From assembly GCA_014529385.2 (NCBI GenBank), contig CM043952.1, positions 54,022,119 to 54,086,118 of the forward strand: a stretch of DNA of 64,000 nucleotides. Reading direction: 5' to 3'. This DNA comes from Adiantum capillus-veneris (taxonomy: Eukaryota; Streptophyta; Polypodiopsida; Polypodiales; Pteridaceae). Shown piece after piece: positions 53,740 through 64,000 of the stretch; the first letter of the stretch is position 1; each line of letters opens with the position of its first letter. The position numbers were made by a program, and so were the translations under genes. Below the pieces are notes generated by a model, which did not search any database, had not been told where the DNA came from, and saw nothing but the letters and a program-made list of their open reading frames with translations.

Positions 53740-54373
53740 ATGTATTTTTCATATTTTAAAGGTGGAAAGCCTTTGTGGAGAATGAAACAGGTACCAAGGT
53801 TAAATGTCTCAAATCCAACAATGGAGGTGAATACTGCAGCCAAGCTTTTGAAAGCTTTTGTGCTAACAATGGCATTCGAAGGCAAAGGAAAACCCCAAGG
53901 ACACCTCAAAAAAATGGGATTCTGAAAAGGATAAACAAGACAATCATGGAGCGAGCACGAAGCATGCGGCTACATGCAGGCCTACCGCTGTAAGTACGTC
54001 TGTGTACTTAATCAACTGGTCACCCTCAACGGCATTGGATGGGGGAGTTCCAAAAGAGGCATGGACAGGTAAACCGGGAAATTATGCATTTCTCAAAGTG
54101 TTTGGATGTGAGGCTTTCATGCACATAGATAGAAGCCTAAGATCAAAGCTAGATGCAAAGTCCAAAAAGTGTTTCTTCATTGGCTATGGAGAAGGTGACT
54201 TTGGGTATCACCTATGGAATCCTGAAGATGGTAAAATCTTAAGGAGTAGGGATGTAATTTTTAATGAACAAAATATGTACAAAGATTACTTGGAAAGAAA
54301 AAAAACAAAAGAAACAAGTGATGAGTACATGGAGCTTGAGAACGGTCACAAACTCAAGGACTGCAAACGGTGA
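53740..54373 (+). pseudogene. B2 integrase C-terminal half
   Basis: Frame 53775-53993 shows C-L-K-S-N-N-G-G-E-Y (Asp to Asn) and P-Q-K-N-G-I-L-K-R, so the catalytic Glu is changed to Lys. Frame 54002-54373 carries L-I-N-W-S-P-S, V-F-G-C-E-A-F, F-I-G-Y-G-E-G-D-F-G-Y. The enzyme would be inactive. Confidence 0.87.
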
Positions 54374-55930
54374 CAATGTGCAACAACGTCAACCAAATGA
54401 GAAGCCTCAACCTATTCCCCGAAGATCTACAACAGCAAGTAGACCTCCAGAAAGGTTTTTTCCTTCCTTCAACCATCACTTGATCTCAGATTCTGGAGAG
54501 TCGGAATCATACAAAGAAGCTATGCAACATGAATCCAAAGAAGAATGGACGAAGAGCATGCAAGTGGAGATGGACTCACTACATCACAACCGAACATGGG
54601 AGTTGGTTGAGTTGCCTAAAGGTAAGCGGGCACTTCAAAACAAATGGGTGTACGAGCTAAAGGAAGAAGAAGGTGGGAAGAAAAGGTACAAGTCTAGGCT
54701 TGTGGTAGAAGGGTTTTCTCAAAAGAAAGGTATTGACTTCAATGAAATATTTTCTCATGTTGTTAAAATGAACTCAATTAGGCTTGTCTTAAGCCTTGTG
54801 GCTGCTCATTATCTAAATCTCAAGCAAATGGATGTAAATACGGCATTCCCTCACGGTGACTTAGAGGAGGAAATCTACATGCTTCAACCAAAGGGGTATG
54901 AAGTAAAAGGTAAGGCGAAAATGGTTTGCAGATTAAAGAAGAGCTTGTATGGTTTAAAGCAAGCATCAAGACAATGGTACTTGAAGTTTGATCGATGGAT
55001 GTTGGATCATGGATTCACAAGATGCAACTCGGATCACTGCGTCTACACACGAAGAATTTGGGAGATGGGAAATTCATCATCCTAATGTTGTATGTTGATG
55101 ACATGTTGATTGCAAGTACTAACATGCAGGACATTAAAAATCTAAAAGAGGAGCTGTATAAATCCTTTTCAATGAAAGATTTAGGTGCTTCAAAGAGGAT
55201 ACTTGGTATGAAAATATCAAGGGACAGGACGAAGAAGACAATAAAGCTATCTCAAGAGGATTACATCAAGAAGGTACTAGAAAAGTTTGCAATGCAAAAT
55301 GCAAAACCAGTTTCCACACCTTTGGCTGGTCACTTTAAACTAACAAAGGATATGTGTCCAAAGACACAAGAGGAGATAGCCTATATGTCTAAAGGTCCAT
55401 ATGCTGCAGCGGTAGGTTCTCTAATGTATGCTATGGTCTGGACAAGGCCAGACATTGCACATGCAGTGGGAGTTGTGAGTAGGTTCATAGACAACCCAGG
55501 TAAAGAGCATTGGCAAGCTATGAAGTGGATACTTAGGTATCTAAAAGGGACAACAACAAATTCTTTGTATTTTGGAGTAATTGATATTTTTCTTTAAGAG
55601 TATGCTGATGCAGGTGACAAAGATACTCAAAGGAGCACTATGGGCTATGTCTTCACGGTTGGAGGCACAGCAATAAGGTGGACTTCAAAGCTGCAGAAAG
55701 TGGTCTCACTTTCTACCACGGAAGCAGAGTATGTAGCAATGACGGAGGCAAGCAAAGAAATTTTGTGGCTTCACAGATTCTTAGAAGAGCTTGGATTCAG
55801 AAAAGACAATTGTGTCTTGTACAGTACGTACTCTTTTGGAAGAGGGACAGCTAAAGCTAGGAAAGGTGCATACAAGTGAAAATCCTGCAAACATGTTTAC
55901 AAAGGTGGTCAACAAGGAGAAGTTGAGCTT
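54264..55930 (+). pseudogene. B2 reverse transcriptase and RNase H
   Basis: A 273-codon frame (54264-55085) covers the linker and RT fingers/palm: N-K-W-V-Y-E-L-K, R-L-V-V-E-G-F-S-Q-K-K-G-I-D-F, M-D-V-N-T-A-F-P-H-G-D-L-E-E-E-I-Y-M and Y-G-L-K-Q-A-S-R-Q-W-Y. After a one-base shift near 55070, frame 54995-55597 has M-L-Y-V-D-D-M-L, M-K-D-L-G and V-G-S-L-M-Y-A-M-V-W-T-R-P-D. RNase H 55640-55879 has T-E-A-E-Y-V-A-M. A deletion near 55825 removes the D-S-Q block. The tail N-P-A-N-M-F-T-K is near 55880-55905. Confidence 0.9.
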
Positions 55931-56021
55931 TTGCTCATCTTCAATCAGCATTCAAGGATAAGAGGCCAGGATGGAAAGCATTCACATATTTGGTTTGGAG
56001 ATCAGTCTCCAAGTGAGAGAT

Positions 56022-56372
56022 TGTTAAATATGGAGGCTGATTTACCCCTTGTAGTTTTTTGTGGTAAAAACGCACATTTGTAAGGCTCCCATTATGAGGA
56101 GAAGCCACCATGCGTGAAGAAAAATAACTCGCCAAAAAATAAAATCCCTCGTCAGAAAGCAAAATTTTATCGAAATATTCCTTTTCGTCGGAATATGATG
56201 GCCGGACGACGGCCAAAAAGTGGTCGGAAAATGATCGGTCGGTTGGCCGGTGGCCGAATTCAAAATCGAACTTGTCTTCTCAAGAGCGGCCACACATGGA
56301 CGGATTGGAGGATCCGATTTGGACTTATCTACACAAGGGCAACTACACATGGTTGCCTCTCATAAGAGAGGG
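56022..56372 (+). repeat. B2 3' LTR, left part
   Basis: TGTTAAATATGGAGGCTG follows the polypurine tract AAGTGAGAGAT (56011-56021). It matches the 5' LTR up to GAGAGGG, where element C is inserted. Confidence 0.9.
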
Positions 56373-56695
56373 TGTAAAGTGTGAGCTTTGTCCTAAGGTG
56401 TGAGTCAAGGAGAGGAGAGTGGATTTATCCCACATACTGTGGAGCAAGGCTGTAGAGCTACTTAAAGCTCATTTCATGAATGAATAAACAACAACTTCAT
56501 TTTGCACTACATGATTGTCCATAGTGAGCTTGGTGCTAAGCTAAGTCAATACTCAAGATTGTGTTTATGAGTCCAAGCTAATTCTATCTTGGAACCTAAT
56601 TCACTTGAGTGATAACCTTGCTTACACACACACTCACGCATTGACACTATGTTTCTCTTTCATCCACCATAGCTAGCACGATCCAATTCCTAACA
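56373..56695 (+). repeat. Element C 5' LTR
   Basis: 323 bp, TGTAAAGTGTGAGC to CCTAACA. It contains a TTCATGAATGAATAAAC stretch, a possible polyadenylation signal context. Confidence 0.9.
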
Positions 56696-58555
56696 TTTGG
56701 TATCATAGCCATGGTATGCTAGCTAGGATTGTCATTATGCATTAGTGTGTGTTAATCATTAGCATCTCCATTAGATCGATTAGCATTTCATTGTTACGGC
56801 CCATTGACATTTTCATAACTAGTTGCATCTCACTAATTAAGCACTAATCTAGTTATGTGTGGCCATGTCCTTGGCACACCCAAGAGGCCACTACCCTCCA
56901 TGGCTAGATAGACTTGATTAGGGGGAAGATTAGTATCCAATTTTTGCATGCTTTAGTCCTTTTTTGTGTCCTAGTTTGCACCTCCAATTAATCTCTCCAC
57001 CTTTGCAATCGCCTACAACATTGACCTCATCTCGAAGTGCTCGACGCAAGCTCTCTGTAGAGCCTTCAAGCTCTGCAAACCGAGCTCAAGAACATCTCAA
57101 AATCCATCCTCAAAATTGCCTAAAAATAGGTGTGTGTGTGAGTTTGTGTGGGAAAGTGCCTGCCGACTTTAGCTTAACACTTTGTTTTCCGGAGCCTTTC
57201 CACAAGCAAACACATGGGCTTGGTGGCTAGCTCTAATTAGTTAGTCCATTTGAGGCAAAGTCCAAGGCTCAAATCGGGTTGCCTAAATTCGGCAACCTGG
57301 GCGGACCCGAAACGGATTAAAATTAACTTTTTTGCAGTGCTGACGGGTCCGCAAGGGGGAGTTCCCACCACAGGCACCGCATGCCTTGCCCTTTTTCTGC
57401 CCACTGCCCAGCGCTCCTGCCCGCCTGCCTGCGCTTGCCCGGCCGTGCCCGCTTTGCTCTTTTCTACTCGGCTTACCCGACCTTGTAAGAGGTCCATCCC
57501 GCGGCATTACTCATCTTGACCATCACCCATCTTGGGCCCCCCTTCCCACGCTACTGAGGCTTGACCAAGCCACTGCTTGGGACCCCTTCCCGCGCTGCCT
57601 CAAGGGCTTCAAGAGGCCTTGCCCACTGGCATTAGCACCAATTCCCGCGGACTAGCACCTGCAAGAGCTTTCAAAGCCTCAAAGGCATCTAAAGACCTTC
57701 AAGAGGCTTTATCTGGCTTCAAAGCAAAATTCAAAACATCCAAAGGAGCATTACTTCATTGTGAAGAGGGGCTTCATCGACAGTGAAGAGGAGCTTCACA
57801 TTGAAGCAAAAATCCAAAGTACAAATTGAAATCTTGCAGCCAAGCACAACAACTTCTTACAATGTATGTAATTGTATTTGTCTACATGGATGACATTATG
57901 TTCTTTTGTAATGGGATAGACATTGGCATTGGAGAGTCTCCAAATTGCTCAAATCTCTCTATATGTGAAGACTTTGTGACAAATTGTATGAGAAACTCCG
58001 CATGCTTGGGCTCTCGGAGTATGACCAAGATGGAAGAGAGCATTGATTTTTGCATAAACCTTTTCATAGGATATTTTAGCATATTGTTGCATGTCATTAT
58101 GACGCATGGAATAAAGCCTGATTGTACCACAAAAACGGGGACAGAAGTACTCATTCGAGGGGAGGATACGAAGTCAAACCATGAAGCAGTTGAAAGCAAT
58201 AGCAAAAGCAACGAAGGCAAGAGACCTGACAGAGGATCAGCTCACATAGTAGAAGACAAAAAGGATGAAGACGAGAGCAACTTTGTCTTTTATGAAGACC
58301 CATTTTGAAGATGCAGACTCTCTACTTGTAGGGGAGGACTTTTTCCTGTGTGGATACCAGCTTATCATCCTGTGTGGATATCACCATCCTTTGTGGATTT
58401 TTCTTGTGTGGATTTTATCATCCTGTGTGGATATCACCATCCTTTGTGGACTTTGTTTTCCTGTGTGGATATCACCATCCTATGTGGATTTTGTTAGCCT
58501 ATGTGGATCATGCATCTTCAGTATCTTGTCTTAGTCAAAACCTCAAGAGGAGGAT
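56696..58555 (+). other. Element C interior: no gag-pol, GC-rich pocket, possible RT-like scrap
   Basis: 57340-57660 is markedly richer in G+C than the surroundings and reads open in several frames on both strands without domain match. A 160-codon frame at 57826-58308 begins with V-F-V-Y-M-D-D-I-M-F-F, which looks like an RT catalytic loop, but the following residues do not match RT. The second half is acidic and Lys/Glu-rich. The interior may be a mix of retroelement scrap and captured sequence. Confidence 0.5.
58344..58507. repeat. Tandem repeat with TGTGTGGAT core in element C
   Basis: Phrases like CCTGTGTGGATATCACCATC recur at about 58368, 58432 and 58470, with shortened copies between. 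Confidence 0.8.
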
Positions 58556-58876
58556 TGTAAAGTGTGAGCTTTGTTCTAAGGTGTGAGTCAAGGAGAGGAG
58601 AGTGGATTTATCCCACATACTATGGAGCAAGGCTGTAGAGCTACTTAAAGCCCATTTCATGAATGAATAAACAACAACTTCATTTTGCACTACATGCTTG
58701 TCCGTGCTGAGTTGTGCTAAGCTAAGTCAATACTCAAGATTGTGTTTATGAGTCCAAGCTAATTATATCTTGGAACCTAATTCACTTGAGTGATAACCTT
58801 GCTTACACACACACTCACACATTGACACTATGTTTCTCTTTCATCCACCATAGCTAGCACGATCCAATTCCTAACA
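58556..58876 (+). repeat. Element C 3' LTR
   Basis: 321 bp copy of 56373-56695 with a few substitutions and a one- to two-base loss near 58713. Confidence 0.9.
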
Positions 58877-59210
58877 GAGGACAACCCTTTTGGCCTATAA
58901 AAGGAGGCCATTTCTACACACATTTCATAGTGTAAAGTTGATGCAACAAGGTGAGTGTGAAGTGGTGAGAGTGAAGCAAGGCGGGAGATCTATTAAGGGT
59001 ATAATCCCTTTGTAAACTACTTCTTGTTTTGAAGTACTAAAGCCATTGAGTGGTTGCTTTCCCGTGGACGTACCCCACATTGGGTGAACCACGTATATCG
59101 TGTGTACTCTCTGTCTCTCTCTACTCTATAATCTCTTGTGTGTGAAATCTATCTCTCTCCATTAAGTAATCTACTCAAATATCTATTTATCTACGTCTTA
59201 TTTCCTAACA
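58877..59210 (+). repeat. B2 3' LTR, right part
   Basis: Resumes at GAGGACAACCC, matching the 5' LTR from about 51766 (TTTTGGCCTATAAAAGGAGG is present) to TTTCCTAACA. The CT tract is short here. Confidence 0.9.
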
Positions 59211-59237
59211 AGTGGGGATGAGTTGATTCCATGACAC

Positions 59238-59513
59238 ATGGTTCCACCTATGGGTGAGAATGACGTAGCCATCCCAGTGTCGGCCATGACACATCCATAT
59301 GCAATGAGTAGTTCAGATGATGAAGTGCATGCATATAGTGCAGGGGAGGCTAGGCTAACCGAGTTTGTGCAGATTTCATCAGCGTTCAGGCGTCTCATAT
59401 ACGACCTACTAGTGTCGAGGTCCAATCTAGCAGAGGCAGTGGGAGCATTTGCTGCAGGGATTGTCATTCATACGATGACTGACATTAACATGATGCATTC
59501 TGGAGCTTTGTAG
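59238..59513 (+). CDS. Unrecognised 91-codon frame next to B2
   Basis: Reads M-V-P-P-M-G-E-N-D-V-A-I-P and later S-S-A-F-R-R-L-I-Y-D-L-L-V-S-R-S-N-L-A-E-A-V-G-A, with helix-like composition. It follows the B2 right target site by 23 bp. It could be a transposon or host exon fragment; no family recognised. Confidence 0.3.
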   Translation: MVPPMGENDVAIPVSAMTHPYAMSSSDDEVHAYSAGEARLTEFVQISSAFRRLIYDLLVSRSNLAEAVGAFAAGIVIHTMTDINMMHSGAL

Positions 59514-59948
59514 ACTATACAGAGTTTTCTACAAGATTTGCATGGAGGATCTAGCATGGATACGCAAGCTCGCCTATCACCAACAGTGATACCGCTGCAT
59601 GCATTAGGGGAATTTTGAGGTCTCTTTTTTGCCCTATATTAAATGATAGAGAGAGAAAATTCTTTTCATTTTTAAAAATGTGAACAAGAAATTAAAAAAC
59701 CCAAAATTGGGGAGAAAATTCCACCTTTTCACTAGGTGCATGAGATGTCACTTTTCGGGGGCCCACATGTAGTGTCATTTTCAAATCTCTTTGAAATTTG
59801 TACTTTTCCCAAAAATTCTCCCTCCCAAAGCACCCATTTTCTCTTTTGGTCCAAATTTCAAATTTCCCCCCACTCCTTCTTTCCTTTATCTACACCTTTC
59901 TCTGCACCATATCCTACCCATCATCTTCCCCATATCCAAGCTTTGGCC

Positions 59949-60341
59949 ATGAATCCTGCTAAGAGAGGTATCAGTCATCTCCATGTTACATAGGCTTTGT
60001 GAAACTACTCCTTCTACAATTCAAGCAATGTGATTAGAGGGAAGAAGCACATTGACCTATGGATGAATGGTAGATTGTATCCCATAGACCCCATCACCAA
60101 ATGCAACCCACCATTTTTCAATTTCTCTTCATTGATGAGAGTTTTAGGAGATGGTATGAAAGGGCTATTAAGATATACAAAAAACCTTGTTGCAAAAAGG
60201 GACATTCTTAAGATAGAGAATAATTTTCTACAACAGTTCAAGGATTCTGTTAATCATCAACTTCAAGAAAGCAAGGGGAAGGTAAAGCATATAGTTATTG
60301 TTGATTATATCTATAAAAAAGAGGATATAGCTTGGGCTTAG
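59949..60341 (+). pseudogene. Family X copy 2 (N-terminal part)
   Basis: In one frame from ATG 59949, with two early stops, the sequence reads H-I-D-L-W-M-N-G-R-L-Y-P-I-D-P, N-P-P-F-F-N-F-S-S-L-M and G-D-G-M-K-G-L-L-R-Y-T. This aligns block by block with D-L-W-T-N-G-Y-I-Y-P-K-D-P and G-D-G-K-D-G-L-L-G-Y-T of copy 1 at 48430-48300. A charged helical tail (Q-Q-F-K-D-S-V-N-H-Q-L-Q-E-S) follows. Later family-X blocks (W-H-M-A-G-D) are not found downstream. Confidence 0.7.
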
Positions 60342-60495
60342 ACAAAGTAAAAGTAAGTTGAAGAATATTGAGAGTCTCAAGCGAGGAGGTGGAGGCTGCA
60401 ATAGAACAATCAAAGCAATGAGTTAAAACTGATTTATTTTTGAAATTGGTGTTTTTGTTTTGTACGTCGGTATCTTTGGGTGCTATAGTCTTAGT

Positions 60496-60612
60496 AAGTT
60501 TGTGTTTAACTCAGGTCCTTAGTTTAGCTAGACTAAGTTTGTGTTTACCTCAAGTCCTTAGTTTAGTCTTTATAAGTTTGTGTTTACCTCAGGTCCTTAG
60601 TTCAATCAGACT
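60496..60612. repeat. 39 bp tandem repeat, three copies
   Basis: AAGTTTGTGTTTACCTCAGG starts at 60496, 60535 and 60574. Because 39 is a multiple of three, the frame 60440-60652 carries a 13-residue repeat (S-L-C-L-P-Q-V-L-S). Confidence 0.9.
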
Positions 60613-60652
60613 GCTCACAAAGAAATCGTGGAGAGCCTTTCCACCTCAGTGA

Positions 60653-62991
60653 CGTATATCCTAGTCGAAAGAAAGATCTCAAGTTGAACTTTGTCAAAAA
60701 TCTATTCTTTGACTTGAGAACTTTGCAAAGGGAAATAATAAAATTATTTAATCTGAACAACATATTATTGAGGCGAATCAGCAAGCCATTCTTGTGATCA
60801 AATCAAATGAAAGTGAAATTGTGAAGGATAGAAAACTTGAGAGGGTATAAATAACCCTCATGAATAGAGCTCTTGATACCACGGAGGGAAAAAAAACCCT
60901 AAAAATTTAAGTATGCAGTAAGAGAAGAACATTTGGTGGCTGAGTGCTTTTCAGGTTGATAGTGAGCTTTTTAATGTGTTATATTGGGTGTTTCACCACA
61001 CTAGTAAAAGTCTCCACCTTAAAAAAGATCACCCAAGAAAGGAATTGATACCAAGGTTTCCCTTCAGTCTTTTTCAGAGGAGAATATTTTTTTCAAGGAG
61101 TGATATGCTTCAGGGAGATTAGAAGATCACAAAAGGCACTCATTTTAGCAATTCTTAGGCTTCCTTTCTAGAAACTTTGCAGGTAGGTTGCAAAGAAACT
61201 CAAAATAGATATGAGGTGGAACATTTTGTAAAGAGCACATAACATGTTGTAAAGAATTTACAATATTCATTTTTGAAAACCAACATCTTGTATAGCTATA
61301 AACCCCTTGTAAAATCAAACATTTTGAGATGATGAAAACTGGCTCAAAGTATGTCCCTCTACCTTCTCCTCCTCTATGGTCTTTTGCTCATGCCCTTACC
61401 TCTTTGTCTCCTTTTCCTTGTTCTTGCTCATAGGAATCAAGGAAGAGAAGCATGTATCCTTATCAATATTTCTATCTATATTGCCCATTGTTATTGTGGA
61501 TGGGTGATTTTTGAAAACTTACTTGAGCTACTTATAGTGTTATGAAGCAAGGGCATGACAAGACTGTGGTATGATAGCACTTTCTATTTTTTAACATACA
61601 AAAACCAAACAATATTAAGGGCATGCAATTGGCACACCTTTTTCGATCCAACTACAAAAAAGCCTTACAGAATGGAAACAACTAAGATGAAACATTTGCA
61701 CCAAACAAGTAATTATCAAATTTTATTGTCATTGATATCAAAACATTTTGTACAAAATGGCAATTGTAGGAAACAACACTAGTAATAGTGTAGAACTCTA
61801 ACTAAGGAGTAGGATTTAGCTTAGCAGTAGATGGGTTCTGACACTTCTTGGCATATAAATTTCTTTCAATCCTTATCATCAAGACTTGCAAGACATGTTA
61901 TAAAAAAGGGAAAGTAAGACTATATCTCATAAAATAAAATAATGTTAGAAAGAAAGACAAAATTATCTACACACCTTTCCATTTATCTCAAAAGAAAAAG
62001 CTGAAGAAAATTTTATCTATACATTGTGTAGATTTTGCCTCATTTGGTGAAATGTGCATATGGATCTTTTTTCAAGGTGGCCACTTGCTCTCACTGTTCA
62101 TCCAATTATCAATGTCATGGAACATAGAAATGATCATAAGAATACCCTCTTTTTTGTCAGAGACCAATGAGTTCTCCCTTTCTAAATCTCCTCCCCAATG
62201 GAGCCATGCTAGATACCCATTCCTATATGCTTTAGGGATAGAGATGTGTAAGAAGCATAATAGCACAAAACAAACAAAAAAATTATAGAAATTATAAGAG
62301 CAAACTACCACAAACAACCCAAAGCAAAGTGGAAATAATAGTCCACATATGAATCACTTACAATTATCTCTATGTAGAGGAAGACTAGAGCTCTCGAGAT
62401 GGAGATGAAGCTTCTTGTGCATGTAAACATACTTCAAACTTCCTTTAGTGTCTTATTGGCTCTAGAAATCTTGAAAATTTACACTCTTTCTTTCCAATAT
62501 GAATATGAAAAGAATTGGTTTTTTGAGGAGTCTCTTGTCCCGCTTTGCTGCATTATAATCTAGCTACCCTTGGCTATGGATATTTGGATCCACTATTTGT
62601 GCTTGTTTAATGTGGCATATGTGATAATGGTTTCAATGGATATGCTAGGGTGTTTAGATCATGTGGATTCCATTGGTTAAGGTAGATGACACAAAGAAGA
62701 TGAAGGTGAAGAGAGGACAAGAGGAAGAGGAGGGAGAAGAAGACATTGGAATGCAGAGAGGTGTAGGGATATAAGGGAAAAGAAGCCCATGAGAAGATTC
62801 AAAAGAGAGGAAGGCCGTGAGAAGATTCAAAAACACTTTTTGGTTGGTGAAAGAGAACTTCTTGAGGTAAAAAGACCACATAATGGAAAGTTACCTTAAA
62901 TTTTCTTTCCAAAAAATTCTTTTTAAAAATTCAAAAGCAATATTTAAAATAAAGGTTTTGTAACAGAAGCCCTCCTCTCATTGGCCTAGAG

Positions 62992-62992
<1 letters not shown>
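60653..62992. other. No recognisable gene
   Basis: AT-rich sequence with many short frames and no protein domain, LTR or clear repeat seen. Confidence 0.55.

Positions 62993-63061
<69 letters not shown>
62993..63061. repeat. (CT)n microsatellite
   Basis: About 33 CT units ending in CTATCTATC. Confidence 0.95.
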
Positions 63062-63068
<7 letters not shown>

Positions 63069-63129
63069 AACATTAAAAGGCAAAAAAGAGACCTCAGACT
63101 TTCCCTTATGTAAATCAATTGAGTGTGTC

Positions 63130-63620
63130 AATGGGTGTAGGTTGAGAGAGTCGCTCACCTATTTTCTTGTACATACTAGTAGTTTAGCTAGTAGCACTCA
63201 CTTATCGATGCATCGCCTTTAAGTGGGAGATGTTATGCCTCTATCCGCGGTCGAGTGCCTGGCCGCTCGCCCACTGACCACACTAACCTTATTCTTCATA
63301 CACCAAAAAGAATAAGAGGCTCCTCTCATTCTAAAGGTTTTCTCCACCCACACAACACGGTCTTGCTTCTCCCCTTCCTTGCACTTTCAATTGGTCATTA
63401 TAGGATACCTATAGGGTATGCACATTGATTCTAGTAGGGATATACACTTTCGCACATCACTAGAGCCTACGCGGTGACATGCATCCGCTTCGAGAGAGCC
63501 AATGAACATAGGTTGAGACGAGATTCTTGCATATACCTCTTGTATATACTATCAGGTCCTATAGTAATACCACTTATTGACACATTCGCCTTTAAGTGGG
63601 AGATTTTCGGGGTAAAGGTG
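63130..63620 (+). repeat. Two diverged copies of a copia-like 3' end (polypurine tract plus LTR start)
   Basis: GCCTTTAAGTGGGAGAT occurs at 63215-63231 and 63588-63604, each preceded by a similar 90 bp (AGGTTGAGA..., ACTTAT.GA..CAT) and followed by TGTTATGCC or TTTTCGGGG. AAGTGGGAGAT is the polypurine tract also used by family B. The downstream parts resemble each other weakly (ACCTTATT, ATAxGxGGCTC), so this is a roughly 370 bp tandem pair of element ends. Confidence 0.55.
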
Positions 63621-63740
63621 GTCAAACACGTAAGAGGCGTCTGCCCGTCCATCACTTGTACACACCTTATTTTTTACTAGATAGAAAAATATGGGGCTCT
63701 CACACACACATGTGGTGAGCTGCTTCACCCACATCCTGTG

Positions 63741-63742
<2 letters not shown>

Positions 63743-63823
<81 letters not shown>
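63743..63823. repeat. (CT)n microsatellite
   Basis: About 40 CT units. The antisense E-R-E-R frames are artefacts. Confidence 0.95.
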
Positions 63824-63827
<4 letters not shown>

Positions 63828-63964
63828 CCATTTCCCCTCTCCGCACATGCAAGCACTGCACTCGTGCACTCACACTTGCCCTACTTGTGAATCTATCAAT
63901 GGATGTTGGACATGCCTTCATCTCTTAAGTTGATGAAATGCAATGTGAAAATTCCATGATTATC

Positions 63965-63966
<2 letters not shown>

Positions 63967-64000
<34 letters not shown>
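63967..64000. repeat. (CT)n microsatellite running off the window
   Basis: At least 17 CT units to the window end. Confidence 0.95.

Larger units (their letters stand above)
56373..58876 (+). mobile_element. Element C: non-autonomous LTR retrotransposon inside the B2 LTR
   Basis: LTRs 56373-56695 and 58556-58876 start TGTAAAGTGTGAGC and end AATTCCTAACA, differing at roughly ten positions by eye. The 5 bp flanks are GAGGG (56368-56372) and GAGGA (58877-58881). A primer site TGGTATCATAGC follows the first LTR (56698-56709), and a purine-rich CAAGAGGAGGAT precedes the second. The 1.86 kb interior encodes no gag or pol. Mobilisation would need proteins from another copia-type element. Confidence 0.9.
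51323..59210 (+). mobile_element. B2: full-length family-B copia (Tork/TNT1-like) element, 3' LTR split by element C
   Basis: 5' LTR 51323-52129, internal region to 56021, 3' LTR in two parts (56022-56372 and 58877-59210). The target duplication is AGAGG (51318-51322) and AGTGG (59211-59215), one mismatch. Protein order is gag, protease, integrase, RT, RNase H, with close resemblance to TNT1-type polyproteins. All genes carry stops or frameshifts. Confidence 0.92.

Noticed and set aside
57237-57655. GC-rich 70-89 codon frames on both strands in element C
   Set aside because: Open frames are expected by chance in GC-rich DNA; no motif supports them.
63552-63933. Frames of about 70-105 codons at the window end
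   Set aside because: Same (CT)n artefact.

Overview
This window looks like nuclear DNA from a land plant with a large, repeat-rich genome. The evidence is many LTR retrotransposons with plant-type initiator-tRNA-Met primer sites, Ty1/copia and Ty3/gypsy lineages including a Tat-like element with a second RNase H and a chromodomain element, long (CT)n tracts and no prokaryotic gene organisation. The sequence does not let me name the species; a gymnosperm, fern or lycophyte would fit. No rRNA, tRNA or CRISPR was found.

Layout. Positions 1-19140 are old minus-strand copia elements (O1 and O3) into which younger elements of one short-LTR copia family (family A, LTR about 227 bp) have jumped. E1 is at 1215-4572 with target duplication GTTAA. 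E2 is at 6010-14943 with target duplication ATGGT. E3 sits inside E2 on the minus strand and was later partly inverted together with part of E2. A 466 bp inverted-repeat transposon (18525-18990) sits in the gag of O3. Positions 20290-30030 hold a minus-strand gypsy integrase fragment and a plus-strand Tat-like gypsy element fused to family-B (Tork/TNT1-like) copia sequence; the fused segment is partly duplicated, and a solo family-B LTR sits in the gypsy RNase H. Positions 30040-36290 are a minus-strand chromodomain gypsy element split by E4 (31244-35836, target duplication CCTTT), the best-preserved family-A copy.

Positions 36600-50300 hold less ordinary sequence: an unrecognised reading frame (36618-37577), an RG-repeat frame, a divergent histone H3-like gene or pseudogene on the minus strand (start 40672), hairpin-forming tandem repeats interrupted by a 1.2 kb poly(A)-tailed retroposon with a 12 bp target duplication, a 273 bp tandem duplication, and an intron-containing gene or pseudogene (46453-48714) of an unrecognised family whose N-terminal part recurs at 59949-60341.

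Positions 50306-59210 are a copia fragment and a full family-B copia element (B2, LTR 807 bp). Its 3' LTR is split by a non-autonomous LTR element (C, 56373-58876). The last 5 kb hold the second family-X copy, a 39 bp tandem repeat, copia 3'-end remnants and long (CT)n tracts.

Nearly all retroelement genes carry stops, frameshifts or deletions. The nested order can be read from target duplications and from diagnostic LTR variants. Besides retroelement ORFs, the items most worth following up are the H3-like gene, the hairpin repeat group around it, family X, and the copia/gypsy fusion.
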